From: an uncultured Oscillospiraceae bacterium
GTDB lineage: Bacteria; Bacillota; Clostridia; Oscillospirales; Acutalibacteraceae
Reading direction: 5' to 3'
NCBI GenBank assembly: GCA_900539425.1
Contig: UQBX01000007.1
Location: forward strand, 9,050 to 73,049
DNA: 64,000 nt
This document shows, piece by piece, positions 26,115-34,578 of this stretch. The translations under genes and the position numbers were made by a program. How positions within the stretch are numbered: position 1 is the stretch's first letter; each line of letters starts with the position of its first letter. The notes beneath the pieces are model-generated. The model ran no database searches. It saw only the letters and a program-made list of their open reading frames with translations, and was not told the origin of the DNA.

Positions 26115-27113
26115 ATGTCCCTATATGAAAATCAAAAATGCCCCGTTTGCGGCGTTGCTTTCAAAAGCGGGGATGATATTGTTACATGCCCTGAGTGCGG
26201 CACACCGCATCACAGGCAGTGTTACGAAAAAATCGGGAAATGCGCAAATGCTTCCCTTCATTCTACAGGTTTTGTGTATAAAAGAGCTCAGGAGCCTGAA
26301 ACTGAGAATCAGCAGCAGGCAAATCAGCAGCAAATAAATCAGCAGAAAAACCCGTATTTTATCCCGCCCCACGGCGCATCAGTGCAGGGCGGCGCACAGC
26401 AGAACCAAAACGGGTATACTCATATTCCTATGAATTTCGGTAATCAGCAGGGAGAAAAAGCCGGTTTCGTTTTCAAAAATGACGATAAAATAGACGGCGT
26501 TCTGCTTTCCGATATTATTACTGTTATAGGAGCTAATTTCCTTAAATTCATATCTAAATTCAAAAAAAATAAAAAAATGAACTGGAACTGGAGCGCGTTT
26601 ATATTCGGCCCCTATTATCTGTTTTTCAGAAAAATGAACGGTCCGGGTACGATTTTCCTTACGCTGGAGTTTGCCGCAAGATTTATAATAAGTATGGTAT
26701 TCTCAAAACAGCTTACCGCTTTTGTAAACGGCGCTTCTTCACTTATTGAGAACTCATCAATTTCGCCTGAAGAATATTATTCAAAGCTCAATTCTCTTAT
26801 TCAGTCGTCAGATGTTATACCTGCTTATCTTATACTGACAGCAGTTTTGGTAGTTATACATTTAATTATCGGCGTTTTAGCAGACTGGCTTTACAAACGC
26901 AAGGTGTTCTCAGTAGTTTCTGATGTTGACAGTAAAGTCGAATCCGGCACAACCGTTATGCCGTTTTCAATTACTATGCAGAGCGATGCGGAACTTTCTC
27001 CTGCTGAGGTCAGAAAGCTTTTCCTTGCAAGCAAAGGCGGAGTTAGTTTCTTTTCACCGTGCATAGCTTTTCTGGTATTGAATTTGGTAACTGATATAAT
27101 TTCATATCTGTAG
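26115..27113 (+). CDS. RING-finger-like zinc domain plus DUF2628 membrane protein
   Basis: This 332-residue protein has an N-terminal treble-clef/RING-like zinc site (C9, C12, C25, C28, H32/H33, C36, C43; CPVCG...CPECGTPHHRQC). A Gln/Asn-rich linker follows (about 57-75), then a DUF2628 membrane region starting NWNWSAFIFGPYYLFFRKM. It resembles prokaryotic RING finger family 1 proteins fused to DUF2628, which occur in Clostridia; their function is unknown. The start has AAGGAG. The Gln/Asn linker makes it one of four proteins in the window with such a tail. Confidence 0.75.
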   Translation: MSLYENQKCPVCGVAFKSGDDIVTCPECGTPHHRQCYEKIGKCANASLHSTGFVYKRAQEPETENQQQANQQQINQQKNPYFIPPHGASVQGGAQQNQNGYTHIPMNFGNQQGEKAGFVFKNDDKIDGVLLSDIITVIGANFLKFISKFKKNKKMNWNWSAFIFGPYYLFFRKMNGPGTIFLTLEFAARFIISMVFSKQLTAFVNGASSLIENSSISPEEYYSKLNSLIQSSDVIPAYLILTAVLVVIHLIIGVLADWLYKRKVFSVVSDVDSKVESGTTVMPFSITMQSDAELSPAEVRKLFLASKGGVSFFSPCIAFLVLNLVTDIISYL

Positions 27114-27175
27114 TAATAGATTTAGTCAAAAAAATATAATTTTATTATAAAATATTTTATTTGGAGGATACAATT

Positions 27176-28051
27176 ATGAAAGTAAGAAAGGCAATAATCC
27201 CCGCAGCAGGTATGGGAACAAGAGTGCTTCCCGCTTCCAAGGCAGTTCCTAAGGAGATGCTTAATATAGTTGATAAACCTGCTATTCAGTACATCGTTGA
27301 GGAAGCATTTGCCTCTGGAATAGAGGAAGTTCTTATTATCACTAACAGAAATAAGGGCGCAATCGAAGATCATTTTGACCATTCCTATGAGCTTGAAGAT
27401 AAGCTTAAAGGCAACGAAAGCAAGAAAAAGATCTATGAGGATGTGCTTGCCTGCTCTAATTTCGGCAACATATATTTCCTCCGTCAAAAAGAAACAAAGG
27501 GCCTTGGCCACGCAGTTCTGTGCGCTAAAAACTTTGTAGGAAACGAGCCTTTTGCTGTTCTTTACGGTGATGATGTTATCCTTTCCGAAACTCCCTGCAC
27601 AAAGCAGCTTTGCGATGCTTATGAGAAGTACGGCAAGGGTGTTGTTGGCGTTAAGGAAGTTCCCGGTATGGCTATCACCAAGTATTGCTCTCTTAAAACA
27701 GAACCTCTTGAGGGCAATTGCTATACATGCTCAGATATGATTGAAAAACCGAAGCCGGAAGAAATCATGGGCAACTTCTCCATTCTCGGCAGAGTTGTAC
27801 TTCCTCCGCAGATTTTTGATATTCTTGAAAAAACACCGCTCGGAGCAGGAAATGAGCTTCAGCTTACAGACGCAATGAAAACTCTTGCTCAGACAGACGG
27901 CGTAGTTGCTGTAGACTACGAGGGTGTACGTTACGATATGGGTAATAAATTCGGCATACTTCAGGCTAATATTGAGGTCGGCCTCAAGCATCCTGAAACT
28001 AAGGAAGAGCTCAAGGCATATCTGAAGAAAATCGCCGCAGACCTCGATTGA
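27176..28051 (+). CDS. galU: UTP-glucose-1-phosphate uridylyltransferase
   Basis: This 291-residue enzyme makes UDP-glucose for glycolipids, teichoic acid or exopolysaccharide precursors. The nucleotide-binding signature AAGMGTRVLPASKAVPKEML (about 9-28), VDKPAIQYIVEEA, the LGHAVLCAK segment and the YGDD motif (FAVLYGDDV) are all present. The ATG at 27176 follows GGAGG by eight bases. A CPBP protease gene follows 23 bases later. Confidence 0.94.
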   Translation: MKVRKAIIPAAGMGTRVLPASKAVPKEMLNIVDKPAIQYIVEEAFASGIEEVLIITNRNKGAIEDHFDHSYELEDKLKGNESKKKIYEDVLACSNFGNIYFLRQKETKGLGHAVLCAKNFVGNEPFAVLYGDDVILSETPCTKQLCDAYEKYGKGVVGVKEVPGMAITKYCSLKTEPLEGNCYTCSDMIEKPKPEEIMGNFSILGRVVLPPQIFDILEKTPLGAGNELQLTDAMKTLAQTDGVVAVDYEGVRYDMGNKFGILQANIEVGLKHPETKEELKAYLKKIAADLD

Positions 28052-28074
28052 TTAAACGGATTTGAGGGATTTTT

Positions 28075-29328
28075 TTGAACAGTTATAACAATCCTGATCC
28101 TTACGGAAACGGTTATCAGCAGCCTAACGGCTATCAGCAGTCAAACGGTTATCAACAGCCTAACGGCTATCAGCAACCGAATGGTTATCAGCAGCCAAAC
28201 GGCTATCAGCAACCAAACAGCTATCAACAGACTAACGGTTATCAACAACCAAATGGTTATCAACAACCAAATGGTTATCAACAGCCGAACGGCTATCAGC
28301 AGCCTTATGGTTATCAACAATCCGGATATAATACACAGAATGCTTATAATCAGCAGACTATGTATTTCAGAATGAAGGCAAAAGAGGAAAGGCGTGAAAT
28401 ACGCAAGGTCGGAAATATGATGGGCCTGTGCGTTATTGCTTTCATAGTTGTTCAGCTGATTTCATCATTTTTCCTGATGAATGACAGCTCTGTCTATGAT
28501 CTTTATATGTCGTCATCTATTTTCCAAAATAGTTTCGGAATAATATTTGTTGAGATTCTTGCCGTTGCACTGCCGTTTGGCGTTATGGCACTTATCAACA
28601 GAAAAAATTATGAGAGCCCGCTTATACCTAATAAACGCATAAAATTTTCCTCACTTTGCCTGTGGGTAGGTTTCGGAATGCTTTGCTGTATAATTGCAAA
28701 TTATATAGTAGGCATTATGATGACCATTTCGGAATCAATGGGATATGAGCTTACTCAAAGCGAATCTCCCGATCCTGAAAATATTTTTGCCTGCATTATC
28801 GCCGCACTTGCAACAGCAGTTGTACCAGCAATATGTGAAGAATTTGCAATGCGCTGTTGTTCTCTTGGCTTGCTTAAAAAATACGGCAAAACGCTTGGCG
28901 TTGTAGGTGTTTCTCTTGTGTTCGGCTTGCTTCACGGCAACCTTATTCAGTTTGTATTCGCAACGCTTGTCGGCTTAATTTTAGGCTTTGTTACTGTTAA
29001 AACAGACAGTATTGTTCCTGCTGTAATTATTCATGGTTTTAATAACGGAATGAGCGTTGTTACCATGTTAGCAGAATATTTTTACGGCACGGAAGCAAGT
29101 GATAAATCAAGCGTAGCTATTTTCGTATTCTGGATAGTTGTAGGTATTATCTGCACGGTTATTCTTGCCGTAAAGCAAAAACTCAGCCTTAAAATCGATA
29201 AACCCGCAGAGTATCCCTTTGCCAATACGAATGCTCAAAAAATAGGAGCGTTCATTTCTTCCCCTGTACTTATCTTATCCAGCCTGTACCTTATTGTTTC
29301 GGTGCTGATGAGTATACAGAAAGCATAG
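28075..29328 (+). CDS. CPBP intramembrane protease with NGYQQP repeat tail
   Basis: This 417-residue protein has an N-terminal cytosolic tail of twelve hexapeptides (NGYQQP type, residues 12-83) and about eight membrane spans. The CPBP/Abi protease motifs are E255-E256-x-x-x-R260 (CEEFAMR), H287 (GLLHGN) and H320 (HGFNN). The glutamates and histidines are complete, so activity as a Rce1-like glutamic protease is plausible; the substrate is unknown. The start is TTG at 28075 with GAGGGA upstream. tadA starts one base after the stop. Confidence 0.87.
   Translation: MNSYNNPDPYGNGYQQPNGYQQSNGYQQPNGYQQPNGYQQPNGYQQPNSYQQTNGYQQPNGYQQPNGYQQPNGYQQPYGYQQSGYNTQNAYNQQTMYFRMKAKEERREIRKVGNMMGLCVIAFIVVQLISSFFLMNDSSVYDLYMSSSIFQNSFGIIFVEILAVALPFGVMALINRKNYESPLIPNKRIKFSSLCLWVGFGMLCCIIANYIVGIMMTISESMGYELTQSESPDPENIFACIIAALATAVVPAICEEFAMRCCSLGLLKKYGKTLGVVGVSLVFGLLHGNLIQFVFATLVGLILGFVTVKTDSIVPAVIIHGFNNGMSVVTMLAEYFYGTEASDKSSVAIFVFWIVVGIICTVILAVKQKLSLKIDKPAEYPFANTNAQKIGAFISSPVLILSSLYLIVSVLMSIQKA
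28108..28323 (+). repeat. Twelve in-frame 18-bp repeats encoding NGYQQP
   Basis: Twelve 18-base units encode N-G-Y-Q-Q-P with three variants (QQS, NSYQQT, YGYQQS). The copies differ at silent positions (CAA/CAG, GGT/GGC, AAC/AAT), so the peptide has been kept while the DNA diverged. This is a coding tandem repeat, not a CRISPR array. Confidence 0.95.
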
Positions 29329-29329
29329 T

Positions 29330-29788
29330 ATGAATAGTTTTATGGAAGAAGCACTTCTCCTGGCAAAACAAAGCTTTGATGAGGGAGAAGTTCCCGTAGG
29401 TGCTGTTGTTGTTAAGGACGGAGAAATAGTCGGCAGAGGCAGAAACAGGCGTGAAAACGGCAAAAACGCCCTCTTTCATGCTGAAATTTCAGCAATTGAC
29501 GAAGCTTGCAGAAACCTCGGCGGATGGCGTTTGTGGCAGTGCGAAATGTATGTAACTCTTGAGCCATGCCCAATGTGCGCCGGCGCTATAATCAATTCCA
29601 GAATAAAAAAAGTAACTTTCGGTGCTTATGATAAAAAAGCCGGTTCATTCGGCTCGGTGGTTGATTTCAATGATCTGCCTTATAATCATAAACCGCAGAT
29701 TGAGGGCGGAATTGATGAAAAAGAGTGTTCTGAACTTCTGTCTCTGTTTTTCGAAAAGCTGAGAGAAAAACGCAAAAACAAAGGTTGA
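29330..29788 (+). CDS. tadA: tRNA-specific adenosine-34 deaminase
   Basis: This 152-residue cytidine-deaminase-fold enzyme converts A34 to inosine in tRNA-Arg(ACG). The zinc site is complete: H50-A-E52 and P-C80-x-x-C83 (EPCPMCAGAI). GEVPVGAVVV and the C-terminal FFEKLREKRK helix are typical. It begins one base after the CPBP gene and is followed by a terminator at 29838. Confidence 0.95.
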   Translation: MNSFMEEALLLAKQSFDEGEVPVGAVVVKDGEIVGRGRNRRENGKNALFHAEISAIDEACRNLGGWRLWQCEMYVTLEPCPMCAGAIINSRIKKVTFGAYDKKAGSFGSVVDFNDLPYNHKPQIEGGIDEKECSELLSLFFEKLREKRKNKG

Positions 29789-29837
29789 TATAATTGATTG
29801 TTTCGTCAACTTTTAATCATTTCAAATTAATAAATCA

Positions 29838-29871
29838 GGCTGCACCCGCTATTGCAGGCGCAGCCTTTTTT
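29838..29871. terminator. Terminator of tadA (possibly bidirectional)
   Basis: GGCTGC and GCAGCC arms with additional pairing (ACCCGC/GCGGGT-like centre) are followed by six Ts on the plus strand. Confidence 0.8.
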
Positions 29872-29941
29872 AATGTTTAGAATCAGGATTGCCTTATCAG
29901 CAATCAGCTCCTTGCGGAGCGCAGGTTAACACCCGCCAGGC

Positions 29942-30124
29942 TTATTTCATAGATTCCTCGTAAGCCTTGATCATCTTTTTAACCATCTGACCGCCTACTG
30001 AACCGGCCTGCTTAGAAGTAAGGTCACCGTTGTAACCCTGCTTAAGATTTACACCAACCTCAGAAGCAGCTTCCATCTTGAATCTGTTAAGAGCTTCCTT
30101 AGCCTCAGGTACTACATTTTTCAT
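29942..30124 (-). CDS. Alpha/beta-type small acid-soluble spore protein
   Basis: This 60-residue protein coats and protects DNA in the dormant spore. It carries the alpha/beta SASP signature: EVGVNLKQGYNGDLTSKQAG includes the GPR protease cleavage region, and GSVGGQMVKKMI is the DNA-binding helix end. GAGGTG lies eight bases before the ATG. This gene is direct evidence for a spore-former. I did not find a convincing sigma-G promoter. Two small hairpins (29881-29940) lie beyond the stop. Confidence 0.95.
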   Translation of the reverse strand: MKNVVPEAKEALNRFKMEAASEVGVNLKQGYNGDLTSKQAGSVGGQMVKKMIKAYEESMK

Positions 30125-30322
30125 TGTTTACACACCTCTTTTGCATTTTAATTGCGTTTGCAAAAGTATTGTATGGATTTATCCGCACAATATAATTGAA
30201 AAATTTTTACAGTTTTTGAACTTTATCATACAGAGCGCAAAAGCCCGTTTTTTTGCTTTGATTTTACTGTTATTTAAATTGAATTTTAATAAAACAAAGC
30301 TGTTTTTAATTTTAATAAATTA

Positions 30323-30351
30323 TTGCACATATTATATTAATGTGATAAAAT
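30323..30351 (+). promoter_or_regulatory. Promoter in the 294-base gap before the hydrolase gene
   Basis: TTGCAC, 17 bases and TAAAAT. The gap 30125-30418 otherwise holds the SASP upstream region and very AT-rich DNA; I see no gene or RNA in it. Confidence 0.5.
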
Positions 30352-30418
30352 ATATAAAAATTCTTTAGGTTATATATAATGTTTTTAATTTATAAAGCCG
30401 TTTAAGGGGGCTAATCTC

Positions 30419-31207
30419 TTGATAAAGGATATAGACGGCATAAGTGTTAATTATGAAGTTAAGGGCAGCGGCAGTGAATATGTGTTTATCCTGCACGGAT
30501 GGGGAGCTAATATAGGTGTGTATACATCTGTTTCAGATTTGCTTTCCCAAAAATTCACAGTCGTTTCACTTGATTTTCCCGGCTTTGGCGGTACTCCCGA
30601 ACCTCCGGATGTGTGGAGCGTTTCGGATTATGCAGATTTTACCGTCAAGTTTATTTCGTCTTTTGGCGTTAAAAATGTAATTCTCTTCGGTCACTCGTTC
30701 GGCGGCAGGGTAATTATCAAAATGGCTTCGCTGCCCGAGCTTCCGTTTAATATAAGTAAAATTATTTTTGCGGACAGTGCAGGGGTAATGCCTGTTCGCG
30801 GAAAAAAGCAGAATTTCAGAACAAAAGTTTACAAAACGGGCAAGTTTTTCCTCAGCCTTTATCCTGTTAGAAAGCTTTTTCCCGAGGCGCTTGAGTCCCT
30901 TAGAAAAAAGTTTTCTTCCGCAGATTACGCAAGCGCGTCGCCCCTTATGCGTGGAGTGCTGGTCAAAACAGTAAATGAGGATCTTACACCGCTTCTGAAA
31001 AATATTAAATGCCAGACCCTCCTTATCTGGGGCGCAAATGATACTGCTACACCGTTTTCCGATGCCCAGATATTTGAACGTGAAATATCTTCATCGGGCA
31101 CGGATGTTGGCCTTTGTAAAATAGATAACGCAGGGCATTATTCTTTTCTTGATCAGCCTTATGTGTTCCAAAATATATTAAAATCATTCCTTAAAATAGG
31201 AGAGTAA
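30419..31207 (+). CDS. Alpha/beta hydrolase
   Basis: This 262-residue alpha/beta-hydrolase-fold protein has an oxyanion-hole HGWGAN (26-31), the nucleophile elbow GHSFGG (Ser93), an acid in WGANDTATP, and the catalytic His in DNAGHYSF near the C terminus. The catalytic triad looks complete; the substrate is unknown. The start is TTG with GGGGG eight bases upstream. It sits one base before a MurF-like ligase gene that is followed by ddl, so an envelope-related role is possible but unproven. Confidence 0.85.
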   Translation: MIKDIDGISVNYEVKGSGSEYVFILHGWGANIGVYTSVSDLLSQKFTVVSLDFPGFGGTPEPPDVWSVSDYADFTVKFISSFGVKNVILFGHSFGGRVIIKMASLPELPFNISKIIFADSAGVMPVRGKKQNFRTKVYKTGKFFLSLYPVRKLFPEALESLRKKFSSADYASASPLMRGVLVKTVNEDLTPLLKNIKCQTLLIWGANDTATPFSDAQIFEREISSSGTDVGLCKIDNAGHYSFLDQPYVFQNILKSFLKIGE

Positions 31208-31208
31208 A

Positions 31209-32768
31209 ATGTATCTTGCTTTAAATATAATCTGCCTGCTTTTCGCGGCGGTCTCAAGCGTTTTGTGTGTTATCCGCACTACCCATATGCTTCAGCTGAA
31301 TTCGTATAAAGCATCCGTTCAGCTTAAATGGATGCGTCAGAATTTCAGGCATTATATTATAAATATCCTTTTGCTTATTGTGTCCGTTGCGGCGGCATTC
31401 ACAAACGCATTATGGTTCTATATAGTGTTTTACGTATTAGCGCTTATTTTTGCACTTGCAAACAAGCCTATGAAAAACGCAAAAAAACCTCTTGTTTATA
31501 CCGCAAGGGTAAAGCGCATGCTTGTAACCGATGCCATAGTATGGCTTGCCGCATTTGCCGCGGCGTTTTTCGCGGGCGGCGAGCGTTTTGGTTTGCTCGG
31601 AATGGGAATTTCCATTTCACTTATTCCGCTGCTTCCGATTATAGGCAATATAATAAATGCCCCGATAGAAAAGGCTATACGTCAGTACTATATCAACGAT
31701 GCAAAAAAAATGCTCAAGGCATGTCCTGACCTGAAAGTTATAGGCATTACCGGCAGTTACGGCAAAACCAGTGTCAAATATTATCTTTCAACTGTTCTTA
31801 AAGCAAAGTACAATGTGCTTATGACTCCCGAAAGCTATAATACTCCAATGGGTGTAGTTAAGACTATCAGAGAACAGCTCAGACCCACACACGAAGTATT
31901 CGTATGCGAAATGGGCGCACGCCATGTTGGTGATATAAAAGAGATTTGCGATATTGTTTTTCCTGAATACGGTATTATAACATCAATAGGTGAACAGCAT
32001 CTTGAAACCTTTAAATCAATAGATAATATAATCAAAACAAAATTTGAGCTTTATGATGCTGTGTCTGATAAATCAAAAATGTTTCTTAACGGAGACAATG
32101 AAAATATTTCAGGCAATCTCACAAAAAAATCCGATAAAGGCTATCACACATACGGCATTGGCGATGATAACGAGACTTATGCCTATGACATCAGCGTTTC
32201 AAATAAGGGCACTAATTTTTCTGTATGCTGCTGCGGCAGAAAGATAGAAAATTTACAGACTCCTCTTATTGGTGAGCATAATGTTACCAATCTTACGGGC
32301 GTTATTGCGGTAAGTGTTGCTCTCGGTGTTCCCGACGATGATATAAGAATGTATGTGCGCAAGCTTTCATCACCTCCGCACAGGCTTCAGCTCACGCGCA
32401 GAGGAAATACGGCAATAATCGATGACGCATATAATTCAAATCCCGCAGGCTGTGAAGCCGCGCTTAAAACACTTTCACTGTTTGACGGCACAAAAATACT
32501 TATTACTCCGGGTATGGTTGAGCTTGGCAAAATGCAGGATAAGTGTAACTATGAATTCGGTAAATCAGCTGCAGCTGTCTGCGATTATGTTTACCTTGTA
32601 GGTAAAAAGCAGACGGAAGCTATTTACAAGGGCCTTACAGACGCAGGGTATGATGATAAAAAAATTACGGTAAGCGGCAGTTTTAATGAGGCTTTTTCAA
32701 AAGCTTCTGTCGCTCCCGGCGAGCAGAAAATCATTCTTATAGAAAACGATTTGCCCGATAATTATTGA
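31209..32768 (+). CDS. murF: Membrane-anchored Mur ligase, MurF-like
   Basis: This 519-residue protein has an N-terminal region with four hydrophobic segments (about residues 1-25, 48-85, 108-123, 132-150) and a Mur ligase domain. The ATP P-loop is TGSYGKTS (GKT at 185-187), followed by the central EMGARHVGDIKEIC block and the MurF-type DAYNSNP (DDAYNSNPAG). MurF adds D-Ala-D-Ala to UDP-MurNAc-tripeptide, and ddl downstream makes that dipeptide. The membrane extension is absent from canonical MurF but occurs in a clostridial MurF-like group. Another peptidoglycan-precursor specificity is possible. Confidence 0.8.
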   Translation: MYLALNIICLLFAAVSSVLCVIRTTHMLQLNSYKASVQLKWMRQNFRHYIINILLLIVSVAAAFTNALWFYIVFYVLALIFALANKPMKNAKKPLVYTARVKRMLVTDAIVWLAAFAAAFFAGGERFGLLGMGISISLIPLLPIIGNIINAPIEKAIRQYYINDAKKMLKACPDLKVIGITGSYGKTSVKYYLSTVLKAKYNVLMTPESYNTPMGVVKTIREQLRPTHEVFVCEMGARHVGDIKEICDIVFPEYGIITSIGEQHLETFKSIDNIIKTKFELYDAVSDKSKMFLNGDNENISGNLTKKSDKGYHTYGIGDDNETYAYDISVSNKGTNFSVCCCGRKIENLQTPLIGEHNVTNLTGVIAVSVALGVPDDDIRMYVRKLSSPPHRLQLTRRGNTAIIDDAYNSNPAGCEAALKTLSLFDGTKILITPGMVELGKMQDKCNYEFGKSAAAVCDYVYLVGKKQTEAIYKGLTDAGYDDKKITVSGSFNEAFSKASVAPGEQKIILIENDLPDNY

Positions 32769-32785
32769 TTTATTGGAGGATGAAA

Positions 32786-33982
32786 ATGAAAATTAATGTG
32801 GCTGTGCTTTTCGGCGGCAAAAGCGTTGAGCATGAAGTTTCGGTAATCTCCGCAGTTCAGGCTATGCAAAATATAAATAAAGATAAATATGCTGTTTATC
32901 CTGTTTATATTACAAAGAAAAATGAGCTTTACTGGGGCGAAAGCCTTGAAAATATGGAAGAGTACAAAAATATTCCGGCGCTTCTTGCCAAGAGCACAAA
33001 GATCAATATAGTAACGGACGGCAGCAAAACTTATCTTATGCCGCAGGAGCATAAGCTTTTCTCAAAGGCAAAACCCATTGCCTGCATAGACGTTGCGTTT
33101 CCTATAGTTCACGGCACTAATGTTGAAGACGGCGCTCTTCAGGGATTTATAAAGACCCTCAATTTGCCGTTTGTTGGCTGTGATGTGCTTGCAAGCGCTA
33201 TTTGTATGGATAAATTTGCTATGAAAATAATGCTTAAAGAGGCAGGCTTCCCTGTGCTTGACGGCATTCGTTTTACATCACAGGATTATAAAAATGAGGA
33301 AAAGGTAATTTCGGATACTGAAAATAAATTCGGTTATCCCGTAATTGTAAAGCCTGTAAACCTCGGTTCAAGTGTAGGTATCAGCAAGGCGGAAAACAGG
33401 CAGGAACTTGAGGACGCGCTTGAGCTTGCTTTCAGATTTGCAGATAAAATACTTATTGAGCCGGCAGTAGTAAATCTTAAAGAGATTAACTGCTCTGTTG
33501 TGGGCGATTATTCTGAGGCGGAAGCGTCCGAGCTTGAGGAGCCTATTTCTGCTGATAAGATCCTTTCATATAAGGATAAATATATGGACGGCGGCAAAAA
33601 GACCGGCGGCAGCAAGGGCATGAGCAGTCTTAAAAGAAAGATACCGGCTGAAATTCCGGAAGAAACAGCTCAGGAAATAAAGCAGATCGCCGTAGACGCG
33701 TTCAAATATCTTGACTGCAACGGTGTTGCAAGAATAGATTTTCTTATGGATTCAAAAACAGGGGAGTTCTGGATAAACGAGTTCAATACTATTCCCGGTT
33801 CGCTTGCATTTTATCTGTGGGAGCCTAAAGGAGTTAAGTATTCCGAACTGCTTGACAGGCTGATTTCACTTGCTGTAAAGAGACAGCGCAATAACGAGGA
33901 AATCACTTATTCATTTGACACAAATATTCTTTCCTCCGCTTCTTTGGGCGGTTCCAAAGGTTCAAAAGGATCAAAAATGTAA
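32786..33982 (+). CDS. ddl: D-alanine--D-alanine ligase
   Basis: This 398-residue ATP-grasp enzyme has the N-terminal VLFGGKSVEHEVSVISA block, HGTNVEDGALQGF, ATP-grasp residues VKPVNLGSSVGISK, and the metal-binding INEFNTIPGSLAFYLWE. It is longer than usual because of a loop at about 265-290 (GGKKTGGSKGMSS) and a repetitive tail GGSKGSKGSKM. The ATG at 32786 is set by GGAGGA five bases upstream; a nearer ATG overlaps that site. The gene follows the murF-like stop by 17 bases. Confidence 0.93.
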   Translation: MKINVAVLFGGKSVEHEVSVISAVQAMQNINKDKYAVYPVYITKKNELYWGESLENMEEYKNIPALLAKSTKINIVTDGSKTYLMPQEHKLFSKAKPIACIDVAFPIVHGTNVEDGALQGFIKTLNLPFVGCDVLASAICMDKFAMKIMLKEAGFPVLDGIRFTSQDYKNEEKVISDTENKFGYPVIVKPVNLGSSVGISKAENRQELEDALELAFRFADKILIEPAVVNLKEINCSVVGDYSEAEASELEEPISADKILSYKDKYMDGGKKTGGSKGMSSLKRKIPAEIPEETAQEIKQIAVDAFKYLDCNGVARIDFLMDSKTGEFWINEFNTIPGSLAFYLWEPKGVKYSELLDRLISLAVKRQRNNEEITYSFDTNILSSASLGGSKGSKGSKM

Positions 33983-33989
33983 AAGAATT

Positions 33990-34012
33990 GCCCGGCTTTT
34001 TGCCGGGCTTTA
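33990..34012 (+). terminator. Terminator of the hydrolase-murF-ddl unit
   Basis: GCCCGG and CCGGGC arms around a CTTTTTG loop are followed by TTTAAT. The T-run is short. Confidence 0.7.
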
Positions 34013-34024
34013 ATAAGGTGTATT

Positions 34025-34525
34025 ATGGATATTGAAAGTATTATTGTAAGAGAATATGAAGCTTCCGATCTTCCGGAGATGACGCGTATCTGGAACGAGG
34101 TGGTAGAAGAGGGAAATGCTTTTCCTCAGATAGATACGCTTGATGATGAAAATGCGGCTGAATTTTTTTCTTCGCAAACCGTTTGCGGCGTTGCTCAGGA
34201 TAAAATCAGCGGAAGGATACTTGGGCTTTACATACTGCACCCAAACAACATTGGCAGATGCGGCCATATTTCAAACGCAAGCTATGCTGTTTCATCTGAA
34301 GCCCGCGGCCTGCATATAGGGGAAAAACTTGTTAAAGACTGCCTTGAAAGAGCAAAAGACAACGGCTTCAGAATACTTCAGTTCAATGCGGTAGTTGAAT
34401 CAAACATTCATGCTCAGCATCTTTATGAGCGTCTCGGGTTTACTCGTCTCGGAAGAATACCGGGAGGTTTCAAAGCAAAGTCGGGAGAATATGAAAATAT
34501 TTTCGTTTATTATAAAGAACTATAA
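34025..34525 (+). CDS. GNAT family N-acetyltransferase
   Basis: This 166-residue GCN5-related acetyltransferase has an acetyl-CoA-binding motif A region SSEARGLHIGEKLVKDCLERA (R/Q-x-x-G-x-G/A type) and motif B LYERLGFTRLGRIPGGF near the C terminus. The substrate is unknown; the N-terminal half resembles the phosphinothricin/L-amino acid acetyltransferase-like group. AAGGTG precedes the ATG. It is monocistronic, between two terminators. Confidence 0.83.
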   Translation: MDIESIIVREYEASDLPEMTRIWNEVVEEGNAFPQIDTLDDENAAEFFSSQTVCGVAQDKISGRILGLYILHPNNIGRCGHISNASYAVSSEARGLHIGEKLVKDCLERAKDNGFRILQFNAVVESNIHAQHLYERLGFTRLGRIPGGFKAKSGEYENIFVYYKEL

Positions 34526-34540
34526 TTTCTAATATAAATC

Positions 34541-34572
34541 AAACGGCAGGGAATTTATCCCTGCCGTTTTTT
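34541..34572. terminator. Bidirectional terminator between GNAT and MATE genes
   Basis: AAACGGCAGGGA and TCCCTGCCGTTTTTTT arms with a four-base loop separate convergent genes. Confidence 0.88.
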
Positions 34573-34578
34573 TGTGCT

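Noticed and set aside
28108..28323. Regular direct repeats that could be read as a CRISPR-like array
   Set aside because: The 18-bp units are contiguous, without spacers, and lie in frame within a membrane protease gene.
30125..30418. Small RNA or gene in the 294-base gap
   Set aside because: Only AT-rich sequence, one promoter-like pair and a weak GCAAAA/TTTTGC hairpin are visible.
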